Positions 1 to 8,313 of a stretch of DNA of 64,000 nucleotides are shown in pieces. The notes under the pieces are model-generated. The model was given only the letters and a program-made list of their open reading frames with translations, was not told the DNA's origin and did no database searches. The stretch's first letter is position 1. Each line of letters opens with the position of its first letter. This DNA is from Methylobacterium sp. DB0501 (lineage in GTDB: Bacteria; Pseudomonadota; Alphaproteobacteria; Rhizobiales; Beijerinckiaceae): positions 1-64,000 of the forward strand of contig NZ_JAAKGV010000007.1 in assembly GCF_011043735.1 (NCBI RefSeq). The letters are read 5' to 3'. The position numbers were made by a program, and so were the translations under genes.

Positions 1-150
1 ACGGTCCCCGCCGGCGTGGCGGGCGACCTCGTCCATGTCTCGAACGCCCGCAAGGTCGGCGAGGCGGCGGGCTCGGGGACGGGCGTCCTCTCCTACTACT
101 CCAACGGCAACTGGCGGCGGCTGTCGGATGACGGCCCGGTCGCGGCGTGA
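1..150 (+). CDS. C-terminal fragment of a phage-type structural or tail protein (5' truncated by window edge)
   Basis: An open frame runs from base 1 to the TGA at 148-150 without a start, so only the last 49 residues are seen. The fragment carries a V-G-E-A-A-G-S-G-T-G-V-L-x-Y-Y-S-N-G-x-W-R-R pattern, which resembles the ends of DUF2793-type proteins from alphaproteobacterial prophages and gene-transfer-agent-like clusters. The placement just upstream of an endolysin and a holin-like gene supports a phage origin. The function of the intact protein cannot be judged from this piece. Confidence 0.5.
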   Translation, partial: TVPAGVAGDLVHVSNARKVGEAAGSGTGVLSYYSNGNWRRLSDDGPVAA

Positions 151-157
151 GGGCCCC

Positions 158-772
158 ATGGGACAGCCATTCCTCTACGAGTTCCTGTATCGCGGCCGGC
201 CGGCGGGCTCGGCCGAGGCGCCGGCCTGGCACGTGGTGCTGGGCCAGCACGTGACGCCGCCGGGGGCGAGCGCGGCGCAGTTCGTGGCGAGCGCGGCGCT
301 GACCCCGGCGCAGGCGGAAGCCGCGGGGTTCCCGCTCGCGGCGGTGCTGGCGGGGATCGACGCGGCGGCGCTGGCGGGGCGGGACGCGGCCGTGGCGGAA
401 GCGGAGGCGGCGCGGCGGAAGCGGGACGCGGCGGTGGCGGAACGCGACGACCTGGCGGCGCAGCTCGCCGCGCGCGCGCCGGCCGCAGGCCTGCCGGCGG
501 TGTCGGACCGGCAGTTTTTCCAGGCGCTGGCGGACGGCGGCGCGATCGACCCGGACGAGGCGCTGGCGGCGGTGATGACGGGCACGCTGCCGGCGCGGAT
601 CGAGGCGGCGGTGGCGGCCCTTCCGGCGGCCGAGCAGTTTGCCGCCCGGATGCTGCTGTCGGGCGCCACGGCGTTCGAGCGCGGCCACCCGATGGTGGCG
701 CAGCTCGGCGCGGCGCTCGGCTACGACGCGGCGGCTCTGGACGCGCTGTGGCGCCGGGCCTGCGCCCTCTGA
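158..772 (+). CDS. Hypothetical phage-associated protein with alanine-rich coiled coil
   Basis: A 204-residue protein starting at ATG 158, seven bases after the previous stop. The N-terminus (MGQPFLYEFLYRGRP) is followed by an Ala/Glu/Arg-rich segment at about residues 65-105 that should form a coiled coil. A C-terminal half with a DRQFFQALA...IDPDEALAAV pattern recalls the small prophage proteins that sit between tail-fibre and lysis genes. No catalytic motif is visible. It lies in line with the downstream endolysin, suggesting one late transcript. The function is unknown. Confidence 0.6.
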   Translation: MGQPFLYEFLYRGRPAGSAEAPAWHVVLGQHVTPPGASAAQFVASAALTPAQAEAAGFPLAAVLAGIDAAALAGRDAAVAEAEAARRKRDAAVAERDDLAAQLAARAPAAGLPAVSDRQFFQALADGGAIDPDEALAAVMTGTLPARIEAAVAALPAAEQFAARMLLSGATAFERGHPMVAQLGAALGYDAAALDALWRRACAL

Positions 773-846
773 TCGCGGTCTGACGCGCCCGGGCCGACCG
801 GCCGGCGCCCCGCGCACGACCCTCTACCCACACACCGGAGAGACCG

Positions 847-1422
847 ATGACCGCGAGCACGTTCGAGCGGGGGCTTTCGCTCGTCCTGACACACGAGGGC
901 GGATGGGCCGACGATCCGCACGACCCGGGGGGCGCGACGAACCTCGGGGTGACGATCGGCACCTTGAGCCTGTGGCTCGGCCGGCCGGCGACGCGGGCGG
1001 AGGTGCGGGCGCTGACGCCGGCGAGCGTGGCGCCTCTCTATCGCCGGCGGTTCTGGGACGCGATCCAGGGCGACGCACTGCCGACCGGGCTGGATTACGC
1101 GCTGTTCGACTTCGCGGTGAACAGCGGCCCGCGGCGCGCCGTCATCGGGCTCCAGCGGGCGCTGGGGGTGGCGGATGACGGGCATCTCGGTCCGGTGACG
1201 CTGGGGGCGCTGTCCGGCCGGGACGTTCCGGCGCTGATCGAAGCCCTGTGCGACGGGCGGCTGACGTTCCTGCGGGCGCTGTCGACCTGGCCGCGGTTCG
1301 GGCGCGGCTGGGCCCGGCGGGTCGAGGAGGTGCGGGCGGCGGCGCTCGGGCTCCACGCAGTCCCCGGGCGGCCCGTCGCACCGCTCCCTTGCCCCACCTG
1401 CGGCAAGCCCGTCGCGGCCTGA
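847..1422 (+). CDS. GH108 family peptidoglycan hydrolase (phage-type endolysin, N-acetylmuramidase)
   Basis: A 191-residue protein. Near the N-terminus is the GH108 signature H-E-G-G-x-A-D-D-P-x-D-P-G-G-x-T-N-x-G-V-T, with the catalytic Glu in HEGG (about residue 18). It is followed by a peptidoglycan_binding_3-type C-terminal part (D-F-A-V-N-S-G-P, then L-Q-R-A-L-G-V-A-D-D-G-x-L-G-P-V-T). Members cleave the glycan strand of murein; phages use them as lysins, and some bacteria use them as secretion activators. No signal peptide is seen, so a holin would be needed for release. The next gene is holin-like, consistent with a lysis cassette. Confidence 0.88.
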   Translation: MTASTFERGLSLVLTHEGGWADDPHDPGGATNLGVTIGTLSLWLGRPATRAEVRALTPASVAPLYRRRFWDAIQGDALPTGLDYALFDFAVNSGPRRAVIGLQRALGVADDGHLGPVTLGALSGRDVPALIEALCDGRLTFLRALSTWPRFGRGWARRVEEVRAAALGLHAVPGRPVAPLPCPTCGKPVAA

Positions 1423-1461
1423 CGCACCGATCCCACAAAATAAGCTCATCGGGAGACCGCA

Positions 1462-1731
1462 ATGAACCAGGAACAGCTCACCGCCTTGCTGCGCACCCTG
1501 CTGCAGTTCGGAGGCGGCATCGCCGTCGGGCGCGGCTGGATCGATGCCGAGACCTCCACCGCGCTGACCGGCGCGCTGGTGACGCTGATCGTCACCGCCT
1601 GGGGCCTCTACGTGCGGCGCAACGCCGGCCTCGTCGCCGCCGCGGCCGCGGTGCCGGCCGTCAAGGCGATCCTGGCGGATCCGCTGACCGCGAACGCGAT
1701 CCCGAGCGCCAAGGTTCAGCCTGCGGAGTAG
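1462..1731 (+). CDS. Putative phage holin (Pam3-gp28-like small membrane protein)
   Basis: An 89-residue protein with two hydrophobic stretches: about residues 14-28, weak, and residues 35-52, rich in L/V/I. A basic R-R-N motif follows the second. Size, topology and position directly after an endolysin gene match the small putative holins of alphaproteobacterial prophages. Holins permeabilise the inner membrane so that the lysin reaches murein. The start at ATG 1462 is preceded by a GGGAGA ribosome binding site. The assignment rests mainly on context. Confidence 0.6.
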   Translation: MNQEQLTALLRTLLQFGGGIAVGRGWIDAETSTALTGALVTLIVTAWGLYVRRNAGLVAAAAAVPAVKAILADPLTANAIPSAKVQPAE

Positions 1732-1735
1732 CCCA

Positions 1736-2065
1736 GTGCCTCCTCCCGACGACGCCGAGGGCGTCATCATCCTGCCACGACGGACCTCGTTCTGGGCCAT
1801 GACCACCCTGGTGGTCGGGCTCGCCGGGCAACTCCTCTGGGTCGGCTCCTATGCGGCCCGGATCGACGCCCGGCTCGAGGATCTGGCCGCCTCCGATCTG
1901 CGGCAGACCAAGCGGGACGACGAGCGCTACGGCCTCGTCCTCGGCCGCCTCGAGAGCCTCGAGCGTGACCGCGACCGGCTGGTGCGCCTGGAGGAGCAGG
2001 TGCGGATCGCGACCGACCTGTTGCGCGAGATCCGGCAGGAGATCCGCCCGCCGCCCCGGCGCTGA
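1736..2065 (+). CDS. One-helix membrane protein with cytoplasmic or periplasmic coiled coil, possible spanin-like lysis protein
   Basis: A 109-residue protein with a GTG start at 1736, four bases after the holin-like gene's stop. One transmembrane helix (about residues 20-42) is followed by a long charged stretch, about residues 45-105, rich in Arg, Asp, Glu and Leu with heptad-like spacing. This membrane-anchor plus coiled-coil layout resembles i-spanins (Rz). No embedded or overlapping lipoprotein partner (Rz1) was identified, so the spanin role is inference from context. Confidence 0.55.
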   Translation: MPPPDDAEGVIILPRRTSFWAMTTLVVGLAGQLLWVGSYAARIDARLEDLAASDLRQTKRDDERYGLVLGRLESLERDRDRLVRLEEQVRIATDLLREIRQEIRPPPRR

Positions 2066-2081
2066 TCCGTGGGCCGAGGGA

Positions 2082-2936
2082 TCAGCCGTCCTCCCCGAAG
2101 AAACGAAGCAGTTCTTCGCTCAGGACCTCTGGCTGCTCCTCTGGGATCCAGTGGCCGCACGCCTCCACGAAGCCTCCGCGCACGTCCTCGGCGACGCGGC
2201 GCAGGGACTCGATGCATTCCAGGCCGCGCCCGAAGCTCCGGTCGCCGCCGAGCGCCAGCACCGGCATCTTGAGCTTGCCGTCGCGGTCGAGCATCGCCCG
2301 GTTGTCCTCCGCGTCCTGGGGCAGGGCGCGATAGAAGGCGAGCATTGCCCGGAAGGCCCCGAAGGTCGTGTAGGTGCGCAGGTACTCGCGCTGGTCGACC
2401 TCCGGGATCGCGGTCGGCCGGTATCCATAATGGTCGAACAGCCAGCGCACCACGAGGTCCTCGCGGCCGGCGCAGAGCGCCTCCGGCAGGTCGAGGGTGC
2501 GGAAGAAGGCATGGTGCCAGCGCCGGCCGCCCTGCGAAAAATCCGCCCCGTCGCCCGGGATGACCACGTCGAGGATGGCGAGGCGGCGCACGGCCTCCCG
2601 GTGCTGGGCAGCGAGCGAGAACGCCACCGGCCCGCCCCAGTCGTGCCCGACCAGGAAGAAGCGCTCGATGCCGAGGTGGTCGTGCACGAGCTGCCAGACG
2701 TCGTGCGCGAGCGTCTTCTTGTCGTAGCCCGTGGCGGGCCGCGAGGAGTCGCCGAGCCCGCGCAGGTCCGGGGCGATTACCCGGTAGCGCTCGGTGAGGC
2801 GCGGCATGATGTGACGCCACTCGTACGAGGTCTGCGGGATGCCGTGCACGAGGACGACGACGTCGCCCGCACCGGCATCGAGGTAGTGCAGGCTCGCGCC
2901 GTCGAGATCGGCAAAGCGGCTCGCGATCGGGGTCAT
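2082..2936 (-). CDS. Alpha/beta hydrolase, epoxide hydrolase / haloalkane dehalogenase-like
   Basis: A 284-residue alpha/beta-hydrolase fold protein. Visible motifs are the oxyanion H-G-I-P-Q at residues 31-35, the nucleophile elbow V-G-H-D-W-G-G with Asp99 as nucleophile, and the C-terminal G-H-W with the catalytic His at about residue 261. An Asp nucleophile together with HGxPQ is typical of epoxide hydrolases and fluoroacetate or haloalkane dehalogenases, not Ser esterases. It is convergent with the phage lysis genes (17 bases between stops). The substrate cannot be told from sequence. Confidence 0.85.
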   Translation of the reverse strand: MTPIASRFADLDGASLHYLDAGAGDVVVLVHGIPQTSYEWRHIMPRLTERYRVIAPDLRGLGDSSRPATGYDKKTLAHDVWQLVHDHLGIERFFLVGHDWGGPVAFSLAAQHREAVRRLAILDVVIPGDGADFSQGGRRWHHAFFRTLDLPEALCAGREDLVVRWLFDHYGYRPTAIPEVDQREYLRTYTTFGAFRAMLAFYRALPQDAEDNRAMLDRDGKLKMPVLALGGDRSFGRGLECIESLRRVAEDVRGGFVEACGHWIPEEQPEVLSEELLRFFGEDG

Positions 2937-3035
2937 GCTCGGGTCTCCAGGTGACGGGGCAGGACAGTTTCGCCAGTCGGGTCCTCGGGGATGCTGCAGG
3001 CTTCGGGTCCGCCCGGGAGCGGGCCCGCGCTGCTG

Positions 3036-4043
3036 TCACCCGAGCTTGCCCGTCGTCGCCTCAAGCAGCCCCCAGGCCTCGTCCCCGTAGCGCTTGCGCC
3101 ATTCCTGGTAGAAGCCCGAGGAAACAAGGCGCTCCCGGAAGGCGGCGTTCTCGACCTCGTAGAACAGCAGGCCAAGCGTCTGCAGCTTGGATTGCAGCGT
3201 CGCGTTCATGTGCTCGACCTCGCGTCGCTGCACCAGGGCCTCCTCATTGATGTTGCGCTCGAGGATGTCGCGCAGGTTCGGCGGGATGCGCTCCCAGGCC
3301 TTGCGGTTGGCCAGCACCCAGAACCCGTCCCACATGTGGTTGGTGAGCGAGCAGTATTTCTGCACCTCGTACATCTTGTCGACGAGCAGCCCGATCAACG
3401 GCTGCTCCAGCCCGTCCGCGATCCGCGTCTGCATCGCCGAGTAGGTCTCGGCCCAGGGAATCGAGACCGGCGCCGCCCCGAAGGATTTGAACATCGAGGT
3501 CCAGAGCGGGGAGGGCGGGACCCGGATCTTGAATCCGGAGAAGTCGGCCGGGGTGCGGATCGGCTTCGTGGACGAGGTGGTCTGCCGGAAGCCGTGGTTG
3601 TAGGACTTCTCCATGCAGACGAGATTGGCCTTCTCGAAGGCGCCCCGGACGTGCCGCCCGAGCGGTCCGTCGAGGGCCTCCCAGACCTTGCCGTAGGTCG
3701 GAAAGGCGAAGCCGACGCCGCTGATCGAGGCGACCGGCACCAGCGTCGACATCAGCACCCCGGTCTGGGCGAAGAGCTCGAGGGCGCCCGAGCGCAGCTG
3801 GCTCAGCATATCGGCGTCCGAGCCGAGCTGGTTTTTCGGAAACAGCTCGATCATCACCTTGCCGTCGGTCTCCCGCGCGACGCGGTCGCGCACGCGGCCC
3901 ATGGCGATGTTGAGCGGGTGGTCGCCGGAGACGATGTTGCCGAACTTCAGCCGGAAGTCCGGCTCGGCGGCGCGGGCCACGTACGGGGCGGCGAGGCATG
4001 CAGCCCCACCGGTGAGGAGGATGCGGCGGGTCGGACGCGACAT
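3036..4043 (-). CDS. TRAP transporter substrate-binding protein, DctP family
   Basis: A 335-residue protein. The start at ATG 4043 gives a twin-arginine-like signal (MSRPTRRILLTGGAA...AAPYVARA) typical of exported TRAP binding proteins. The mature part holds the DctP pattern: a conserved R near residue 170 in the IRVPPSPLW region, and the later W-A-E-T-Y-x-A-M-Q-T-R-I-x-D-G-L-E-Q motif. It should bind a carboxylate ligand in the periplasm. No DctQ or DctM membrane subunit gene lies next to it, so it is an orphan binding protein here. A longer in-frame start 111 bases upstream lacks a signal peptide. Confidence 0.9.
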   Translation of the reverse strand: MSRPTRRILLTGGAACLAAPYVARAAEPDFRLKFGNIVSGDHPLNIAMGRVRDRVARETDGKVMIELFPKNQLGSDADMLSQLRSGALELFAQTGVLMSTLVPVASISGVGFAFPTYGKVWEALDGPLGRHVRGAFEKANLVCMEKSYNHGFRQTTSSTKPIRTPADFSGFKIRVPPSPLWTSMFKSFGAAPVSIPWAETYSAMQTRIADGLEQPLIGLLVDKMYEVQKYCSLTNHMWDGFWVLANRKAWERIPPNLRDILERNINEEALVQRREVEHMNATLQSKLQTLGLLFYEVENAAFRERLVSSGFYQEWRKRYGDEAWGLLEATTGKLG

Positions 4044-4287
4044 GGCGGGATTCCTCGGAGGCGTGGACGGGAATCGGGGCAAGGTGACGAGGGACCGGTC
4101 CGCACCGGGTGCGTCGTCCTGTCGGCACGGGGCGGATGCGGCGGTGCACGCCATCGCGTCTCTCCCTGCTGCGGTCGTCCGGACCGTCGAGGATCCGGAT
4201 CGCGGGCGTTTGACCCGGACCGTTCTGGTTCTGGGGAAGGTGGCACACCACGGGCCTTCCGGGAACTCGACATCTTCGCCGCTGCCT

Positions 4288-4302
4288 GTGAGGAAACCTC
4301 AC
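4288..4302. promoter_or_regulatory. Palindromic operator-like site upstream of the TRAP gene
   Basis: A perfect inverted repeat GTGAGG-aaa-CCTCAC lies 245 bases upstream of the TRAP binding-protein start, at the host-side edge before the AT-rich island. The size suits a dimeric HTH regulator. No regulator is known for it, and it could be chance. Confidence 0.3.
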
Positions 4303-4462
4303 CGCTTCACGCCGGGATTGCCGCCTGCCAACGGATTCGAGATGCTGCAGGACAGCTAGTCCGGGAGGGTCTGGCCGTGTGCAACAAAACGTGCAAAAGC
4401 ACTCCAGGGCGATCTCAGATTTCTCATCTTTATCAGCAGTTTAGAATATAGCAGCCGGCCGC

Positions 4463-4484
4463 TTGAATCCCACCCCTTCCGCCA
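4463..4484 (+). other. tRNA-Ser 3'-end remnant (attachment-site-like)
   Basis: Bases 4465-4484 read GAATCCCACCCCTTCCGCCA. This is what is expected for the T-arm, acceptor strand and CCA end of a serine tRNA of the GGAAGGG...CCCTTCC type. The upstream bases do not form the rest of a tRNA. Such 3'-end duplicates are the usual core of tRNA-targeted integrase att sites. It sits within a small GC-rich pocket in the otherwise AT-rich island, suggesting it marks an old integration end. Confidence 0.55.
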
Positions 4485-4873
4485 ATTCAATTTGCCGCGG
4501 CAGAGCGGTTGTTTATTTACATGCGAAACGTATTTTATACTTCGTCTTATTAAATCGATCGAAACCGGATAAATTTGTGGGCACCAAGAATGTAAATTAT
4601 CACTACATCGAGCTTTTTCCCTTTGAAATCTGATCTCATTGTTATAATAAAAACAAATAGTGTTACTCTCTTTGATGTAAATTATATTCTTCATATTTTT
4701 TATTGCACTATAGATACGAATATTTATTTTTAAAATGATTATTCACTGACTGATATATGACTTAACAAGTGACTAAAGTATGATATTACTGCAATATAAA
4801 TATAATTTTTTTGAAATATTTCAATATATAATCTATGCTAAAATTAAATCATAAATTGCTTTAGATGAGATAT

Positions 4874-4886
4874 TGTATACGATACA
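4874..4886. promoter_or_regulatory. Inverted repeat upstream of the HD-Hsp90 gene, operator candidate
   Basis: TGTAT-acg-ATACA lies about 110 bases before the start codon of the large island gene, in a promoter-like AT-rich stretch. It has the form of a small operator. No repressor gene is adjacent. Confidence 0.3.
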
Positions 4887-4993
4887 GTAATTAACATCTG
4901 AATTTTTAGCGTAAAAACATATTCGCCGTGATATTGACTAGACTGCGCTAAGCAACAAGATGACCATCGAATCAGCTAGGTGATCGTAGAGCT

Positions 4994-7900
4994 ATGGACA
5001 GAGAATTTAGCAAAGCCGAGATCCGAGCCGACGCTGCAACAAATCTGCCCGCCTTCCCAGTAAAACTAAAAGATGTCAAAAGGACAATATCAGAAATACT
5101 TAGTATGTTTGGTAGAGCCCAGATATTTAGTGAATATACCGTGCATGACATTCGTCATGTTGATGATATGCTTGCGCAGTTAGAGTGGATTATACCAGAT
5201 ACCACAAAATCTATTATGTCGGCCGCCGATTGGCTAATGATAGTATTATCTATATATTTTCATGACATGGGACTGATAGTAACAGAAAGAGAATATAGCG
5301 AAAGAGAAAAATCTGGATTTAGAGAATTCGCGCAAAATATCTTATTCGAAGGGTCGGCAGGAGCAGATTATAAATCAAAAATAGAAACGCTATCTTCTGA
5401 TAAAAAAGAGCGATTTTTGTATCAGGAATTTGTTAGATTTAATCATGCAAAGAGAGTTAAAGGGTGGATAGAAGGCAAAAATATATATCATCTAGGTTTT
5501 TCAAAATCTCAAATAGGAGAGGTTGATCGTCTTTTATCTCCTTTAGTACCAGAGTTTCGCCGAGATCTTGCACTTGTATGCGAAAGTCACAACTTAGACG
5601 ATATTGAAAATACAAAAAAATATCCTGTATCGCAGCCGTATGGGAATAGCGATGACGAAACGGCCAACGTTCAGTTTTGTGCCGGAATTTTACGAACTGT
5701 TGACCTACTTCAAGTAACAGAGAAACGTGCTCCTACCGTTCTTTTGAGGTTAATCGATCCGTCTGACCCAATAAGTCAGCATGAGTGGTCAAAGCAGAAT
5801 GCTGTTCGTCGTATAAGAGCCAAGCCAGAAGTTGATAGAGAAGGAAATGCGACTACAACCATACAGAGTCAGACAATCGAAATTTTTGCAAATTTCAAAG
5901 AAGAAAATAGTTTTTTCGGATTAACTTCATATCTTAAATATGTAGAAGATCAAATTGGATCTACCTATAGTATACTAAGATCTTCACAGAAGCTACAGCC
6001 AAAAAATTACTATTTTCCATGGCGGTATATTGATAGCTCGAATGTTGGTGTCGAGGGATTTCTAACTACTCCTTTTGGTTTTGAAATTGATCAAGAAAAG
6101 ATTTTAAATCTTCTTACTGGACATACACTCTACAATGATAGTGATGTTGTAGTTCGAGAATTAACGCAAAACGCGATTGACGCTGTTAGATTACAATGTG
6201 CGATACAAAACCTTGACTCCGCCAAATTTGGCAAAATTCACATAAAATGGGATAATTCATTAAATGAATTGACTATTACAGATAATGGCACAGGAATGAC
6301 TCAAGAAGTAATTGAAAATCATCTACTTAAAGTAGGATCGTCTCGCTATCAAGATCCTAAATTTAAAGAAAATTATCCAAATTTTAATCCTATAAGTCGT
6401 TTTGGAATCGGGGTATTATCATCATTTATGGTGGCTGACTCAGTGGAAATTGTCACGGTTTCACAAGAAGAAACCGAAGCAAGAAAGATATCATTAAGAT
6501 CTGTTCATGGTAAATATCTAATTAAATTACTAGATAAACATGTAGATTTAGATGCTAGCACTCTAGGACAACATGGAACATCTTTTAAGCTGCGTTTTCG
6601 TAGCACTGCGAAGCCAATTAATGTCTTAGAGACAGTTCGAAAATGGATTATGTTTCCTAGATGCAATGTTTGTGTTGAAGTAGATGGAGCTTCTCCTGAA
6701 AAGATTGGCTTCCACTCGCCGAAGAATGCTCTTGATGAGTTCCTCAGAATTTTTAAGCGGAGGCTTTACGAACGATCTATGGTACGAGTGGAAGAACGTG
6801 AATTTAATGGTGTGACCGTAGCATATGCAATTGAATTTAGTCCTCATTATCGTGACTGGGGATTTGTTGCTGCGCCAGAGACAATGCGTAGATCAGGAAG
6901 ACCACAAATTGATTATTCACCTGTTGCAACTTGTGTAGAGGGAATTGCCGTTGAATTTGATAGTCCCGGATTTATTGGGTCTACGATATTAGCTGTAGCA
7001 AATATTACTGGACGCGAAGCACCTCGAACAAATGTGGCGCGATCTCTTGTTGAAATAACAGCTGAAAAGGAAAATGCTGTTCGAAATATTTACAAAATAT
7101 TTTTTGATAGTATCGCAGATGAGGCGCGGAGGTTAAAAGAAAAAGAGGGATATTCGTTAACTTGGTCAGTTGAGCAGATACCTTATTTATTAAGGCCGAT
7201 CACTATATTGGATAAGGTTAATAGAATATATAAAGATGTCTATCAAAAAACTTTTAGTAATGTACCGATGTTTCTTTTGGAGAGAAATCATCAGAGAATC
7301 GCTTGCTCATTGGAAGATCTTCATTCAGCCGGAGAGTTTTGGACGGTTGATTCACAATTGATGAGATCTGTAGAAGACTTCGTCAGAGAGGCTCGTTCCG
7401 AGGTAACCGCCGGAGATCTAATAGTTACGAGTCAGGGAACGACGTCCGCCATTCCGAATGGTAATTTATTGGCTAATAGCCACAGAGCAGATTTAGTGCA
7501 GCAGGCATTTCAACGCGAATTTGAGCCTGTAGAAATTGTCGGAAATATTCCTGACCGGAGATTAGATATAAGGTGGCGACCTTCAAACGGTAGCTGGTTG
7601 ACAAACGAAAAGATATCGTCGCAACTTTACGACTATGGTCTACAAGATATTATAAGCGTAATACAAGAAAATTCTCGCCATAGATCTCCAAATCAAATTT
7701 CTTCGGCTAGATCTAATGTAATAATCAAAAATCTTGACGGTTATGCGGCCGTCAGGACCGATGGCAAGATTTATATACTTCCAAATACACCTCTTGCAAA
7801 ATTAATTGAAAATCCTACTTCCTCAAATAAATTAAATCAGTTATTTGAACAATACATTTATATGCATTCCGCAAATTATTTCGTAAATATTAGTAGCATT

Positions 7901-8092
7901 TATGATCTCGACCCATCCGAGGCAATCGAAAGATATTTTCGCTCTTTGTCTTCGCCAGGAATCCAACGCTACTTGCCTCCAATAGATCCACTTCGGCAAA
8001 CATTTATAGATATGCAAAATACGATGAATGTTTTTGATCCGCTATCCTGGAGTTTACGTGATCATTTCGACGACGATGATATACCATTCTAA
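4994..8092 (+). CDS. Large HD-domain / Hsp90-like GHKL ATPase fusion protein, candidate conflict-system ATPase
   Basis: A 1032-residue protein. Residues about 30-250 form an HD-type domain with H51/H55, the H90-D91 doublet (F-H-D-M-G), H151 in an N-H-A-x-R context, H199, and D237 in an L-R-T-V-D-L-L context followed by R-A-P. Residues about 350-560 hold an Hsp90-like GHKL ATPase: E389-x-x-x-N393-x-x-D396 (R-E-L-T-Q-N-A-I-D), D430-N-G-T-G-M, V-G-S-S-R, and R-F-G-I-G-V-L-S-S-F, matching Hsp90's Q-F-G-V-G-F-x-S-A-F. The C-terminal 450 residues are unrecognised. The architecture recalls the HD-CE plus Hsp90 proteins predicted to act in bacterial conflict systems. It is very AT-rich compared with every neighbour and stands alone, pointing to horizontal acquisition. 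The function is inferred only. Confidence 0.85.
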   Translation: MDREFSKAEIRADAATNLPAFPVKLKDVKRTISEILSMFGRAQIFSEYTVHDIRHVDDMLAQLEWIIPDTTKSIMSAADWLMIVLSIYFHDMGLIVTEREYSEREKSGFREFAQNILFEGSAGADYKSKIETLSSDKKERFLYQEFVRFNHAKRVKGWIEGKNIYHLGFSKSQIGEVDRLLSPLVPEFRRDLALVCESHNLDDIENTKKYPVSQPYGNSDDETANVQFCAGILRTVDLLQVTEKRAPTVLLRLIDPSDPISQHEWSKQNAVRRIRAKPEVDREGNATTTIQSQTIEIFANFKEENSFFGLTSYLKYVEDQIGSTYSILRSSQKLQPKNYYFPWRYIDSSNVGVEGFLTTPFGFEIDQEKILNLLTGHTLYNDSDVVVRELTQNAIDAVRLQCAIQNLDSAKFGKIHIKWDNSLNELTITDNGTGMTQEVIENHLLKVGSSRYQDPKFKENYPNFNPISRFGIGVLSSFMVADSVEIVTVSQEETEARKISLRSVHGKYLIKLLDKHVDLDASTLGQHGTSFKLRFRSTAKPINVLETVRKWIMFPRCNVCVEVDGASPEKIGFHSPKNALDEFLRIFKRRLYERSMVRVEEREFNGVTVAYAIEFSPHYRDWGFVAAPETMRRSGRPQIDYSPVATCVEGIAVEFDSPGFIGSTILAVANITGREAPRTNVARSLVEITAEKENAVRNIYKIFFDSIADEARRLKEKEGYSLTWSVEQIPYLLRPITILDKVNRIYKDVYQKTFSNVPMFLLERNHQRIACSLEDLHSAGEFWTVDSQLMRSVEDFVREARSEVTAGDLIVTSQGTTSAIPNGNLLANSHRADLVQQAFQREFEPVEIVGNIPDRRLDIRWRPSNGSWLTNEKISSQLYDYGLQDIISVIQENSRHRSPNQISSARSNVIIKNLDGYAAVRTDGKIYILPNTPLAKLIENPTSSNKLNQLFEQYIYMHSANYFVNISSIYDLDPSEAIERYFRSLSSPGIQRYLPPIDPLRQTFIDMQNTMNVFDPLSWSLRDHFDDDDIPF

Positions 8093-8313
8093 ATAACAAT
8101 TGTAAAAATCCTAAACGCAGAATCAAAAAATACCGAAAGCGGTCTATCGTGTTCACGTTAACATTCGATAGACTGCTCTTCGAAATTTGCGTGAAGTGGT
8201 TGTTTTATGGATATATATATTTACGAATTAGCTGCTGCATATTTTGTAACAATTCAAGGTAAAGATAATTTTTTAATTACACTATATGAATACAAAAACG
8301 TAAAATATTTATA
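8093..8313. other. Right arm of the AT-rich island, non-coding
   Basis: AT-rich sequence between the HD-Hsp90 gene and the end of the LysR gene. It holds a long hairpin (8134-8182) and no open frame of note. The composition change to host-like GC occurs inside the last few codons of the LysR gene at about 8325. Confidence 0.6.
8134..8182 (+). terminator. Long imperfect hairpin after the HD-Hsp90 gene
   Basis: Arms at 8138-8149 and 8166-8177 pair over 12 positions with one G-T wobble. The stem extends below by CGAA/TTCG with one bulged base. The loop region has an inner TGTT/AACA pairing. It starts 42 bases after the stop codon and probably acts as a transcript end or stabilising structure. 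It lacks a clear downstream T-run, so an intrinsic terminator role is uncertain. Confidence 0.5.

Larger units (their letters stand above)
4044..4993. other. Non-coding stretch: GC-rich TRAP upstream region, then left arm of the AT-rich island
   Basis: Up to about base 4370 the composition is that of the host, and the stretch probably holds the promoter of the TRAP gene. From about 4380 the sequence becomes strongly AT-rich and stays so to about 8320. Inside it, a short GC-rich pocket at 4451-4512 contains a tRNA-Ser 3'-end remnant. No convincing gene was found. An open frame on the minus strand across 4356-4694 crosses the composition boundary and the tRNA remnant and is judged spurious. Confidence 0.6.

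Noticed and set aside
4356..4694. 112-codon minus-strand open frame across the island's left edge
   Set aside because: It crosses the composition boundary and the tRNA remnant, has no ribosome site and no protein-like features.
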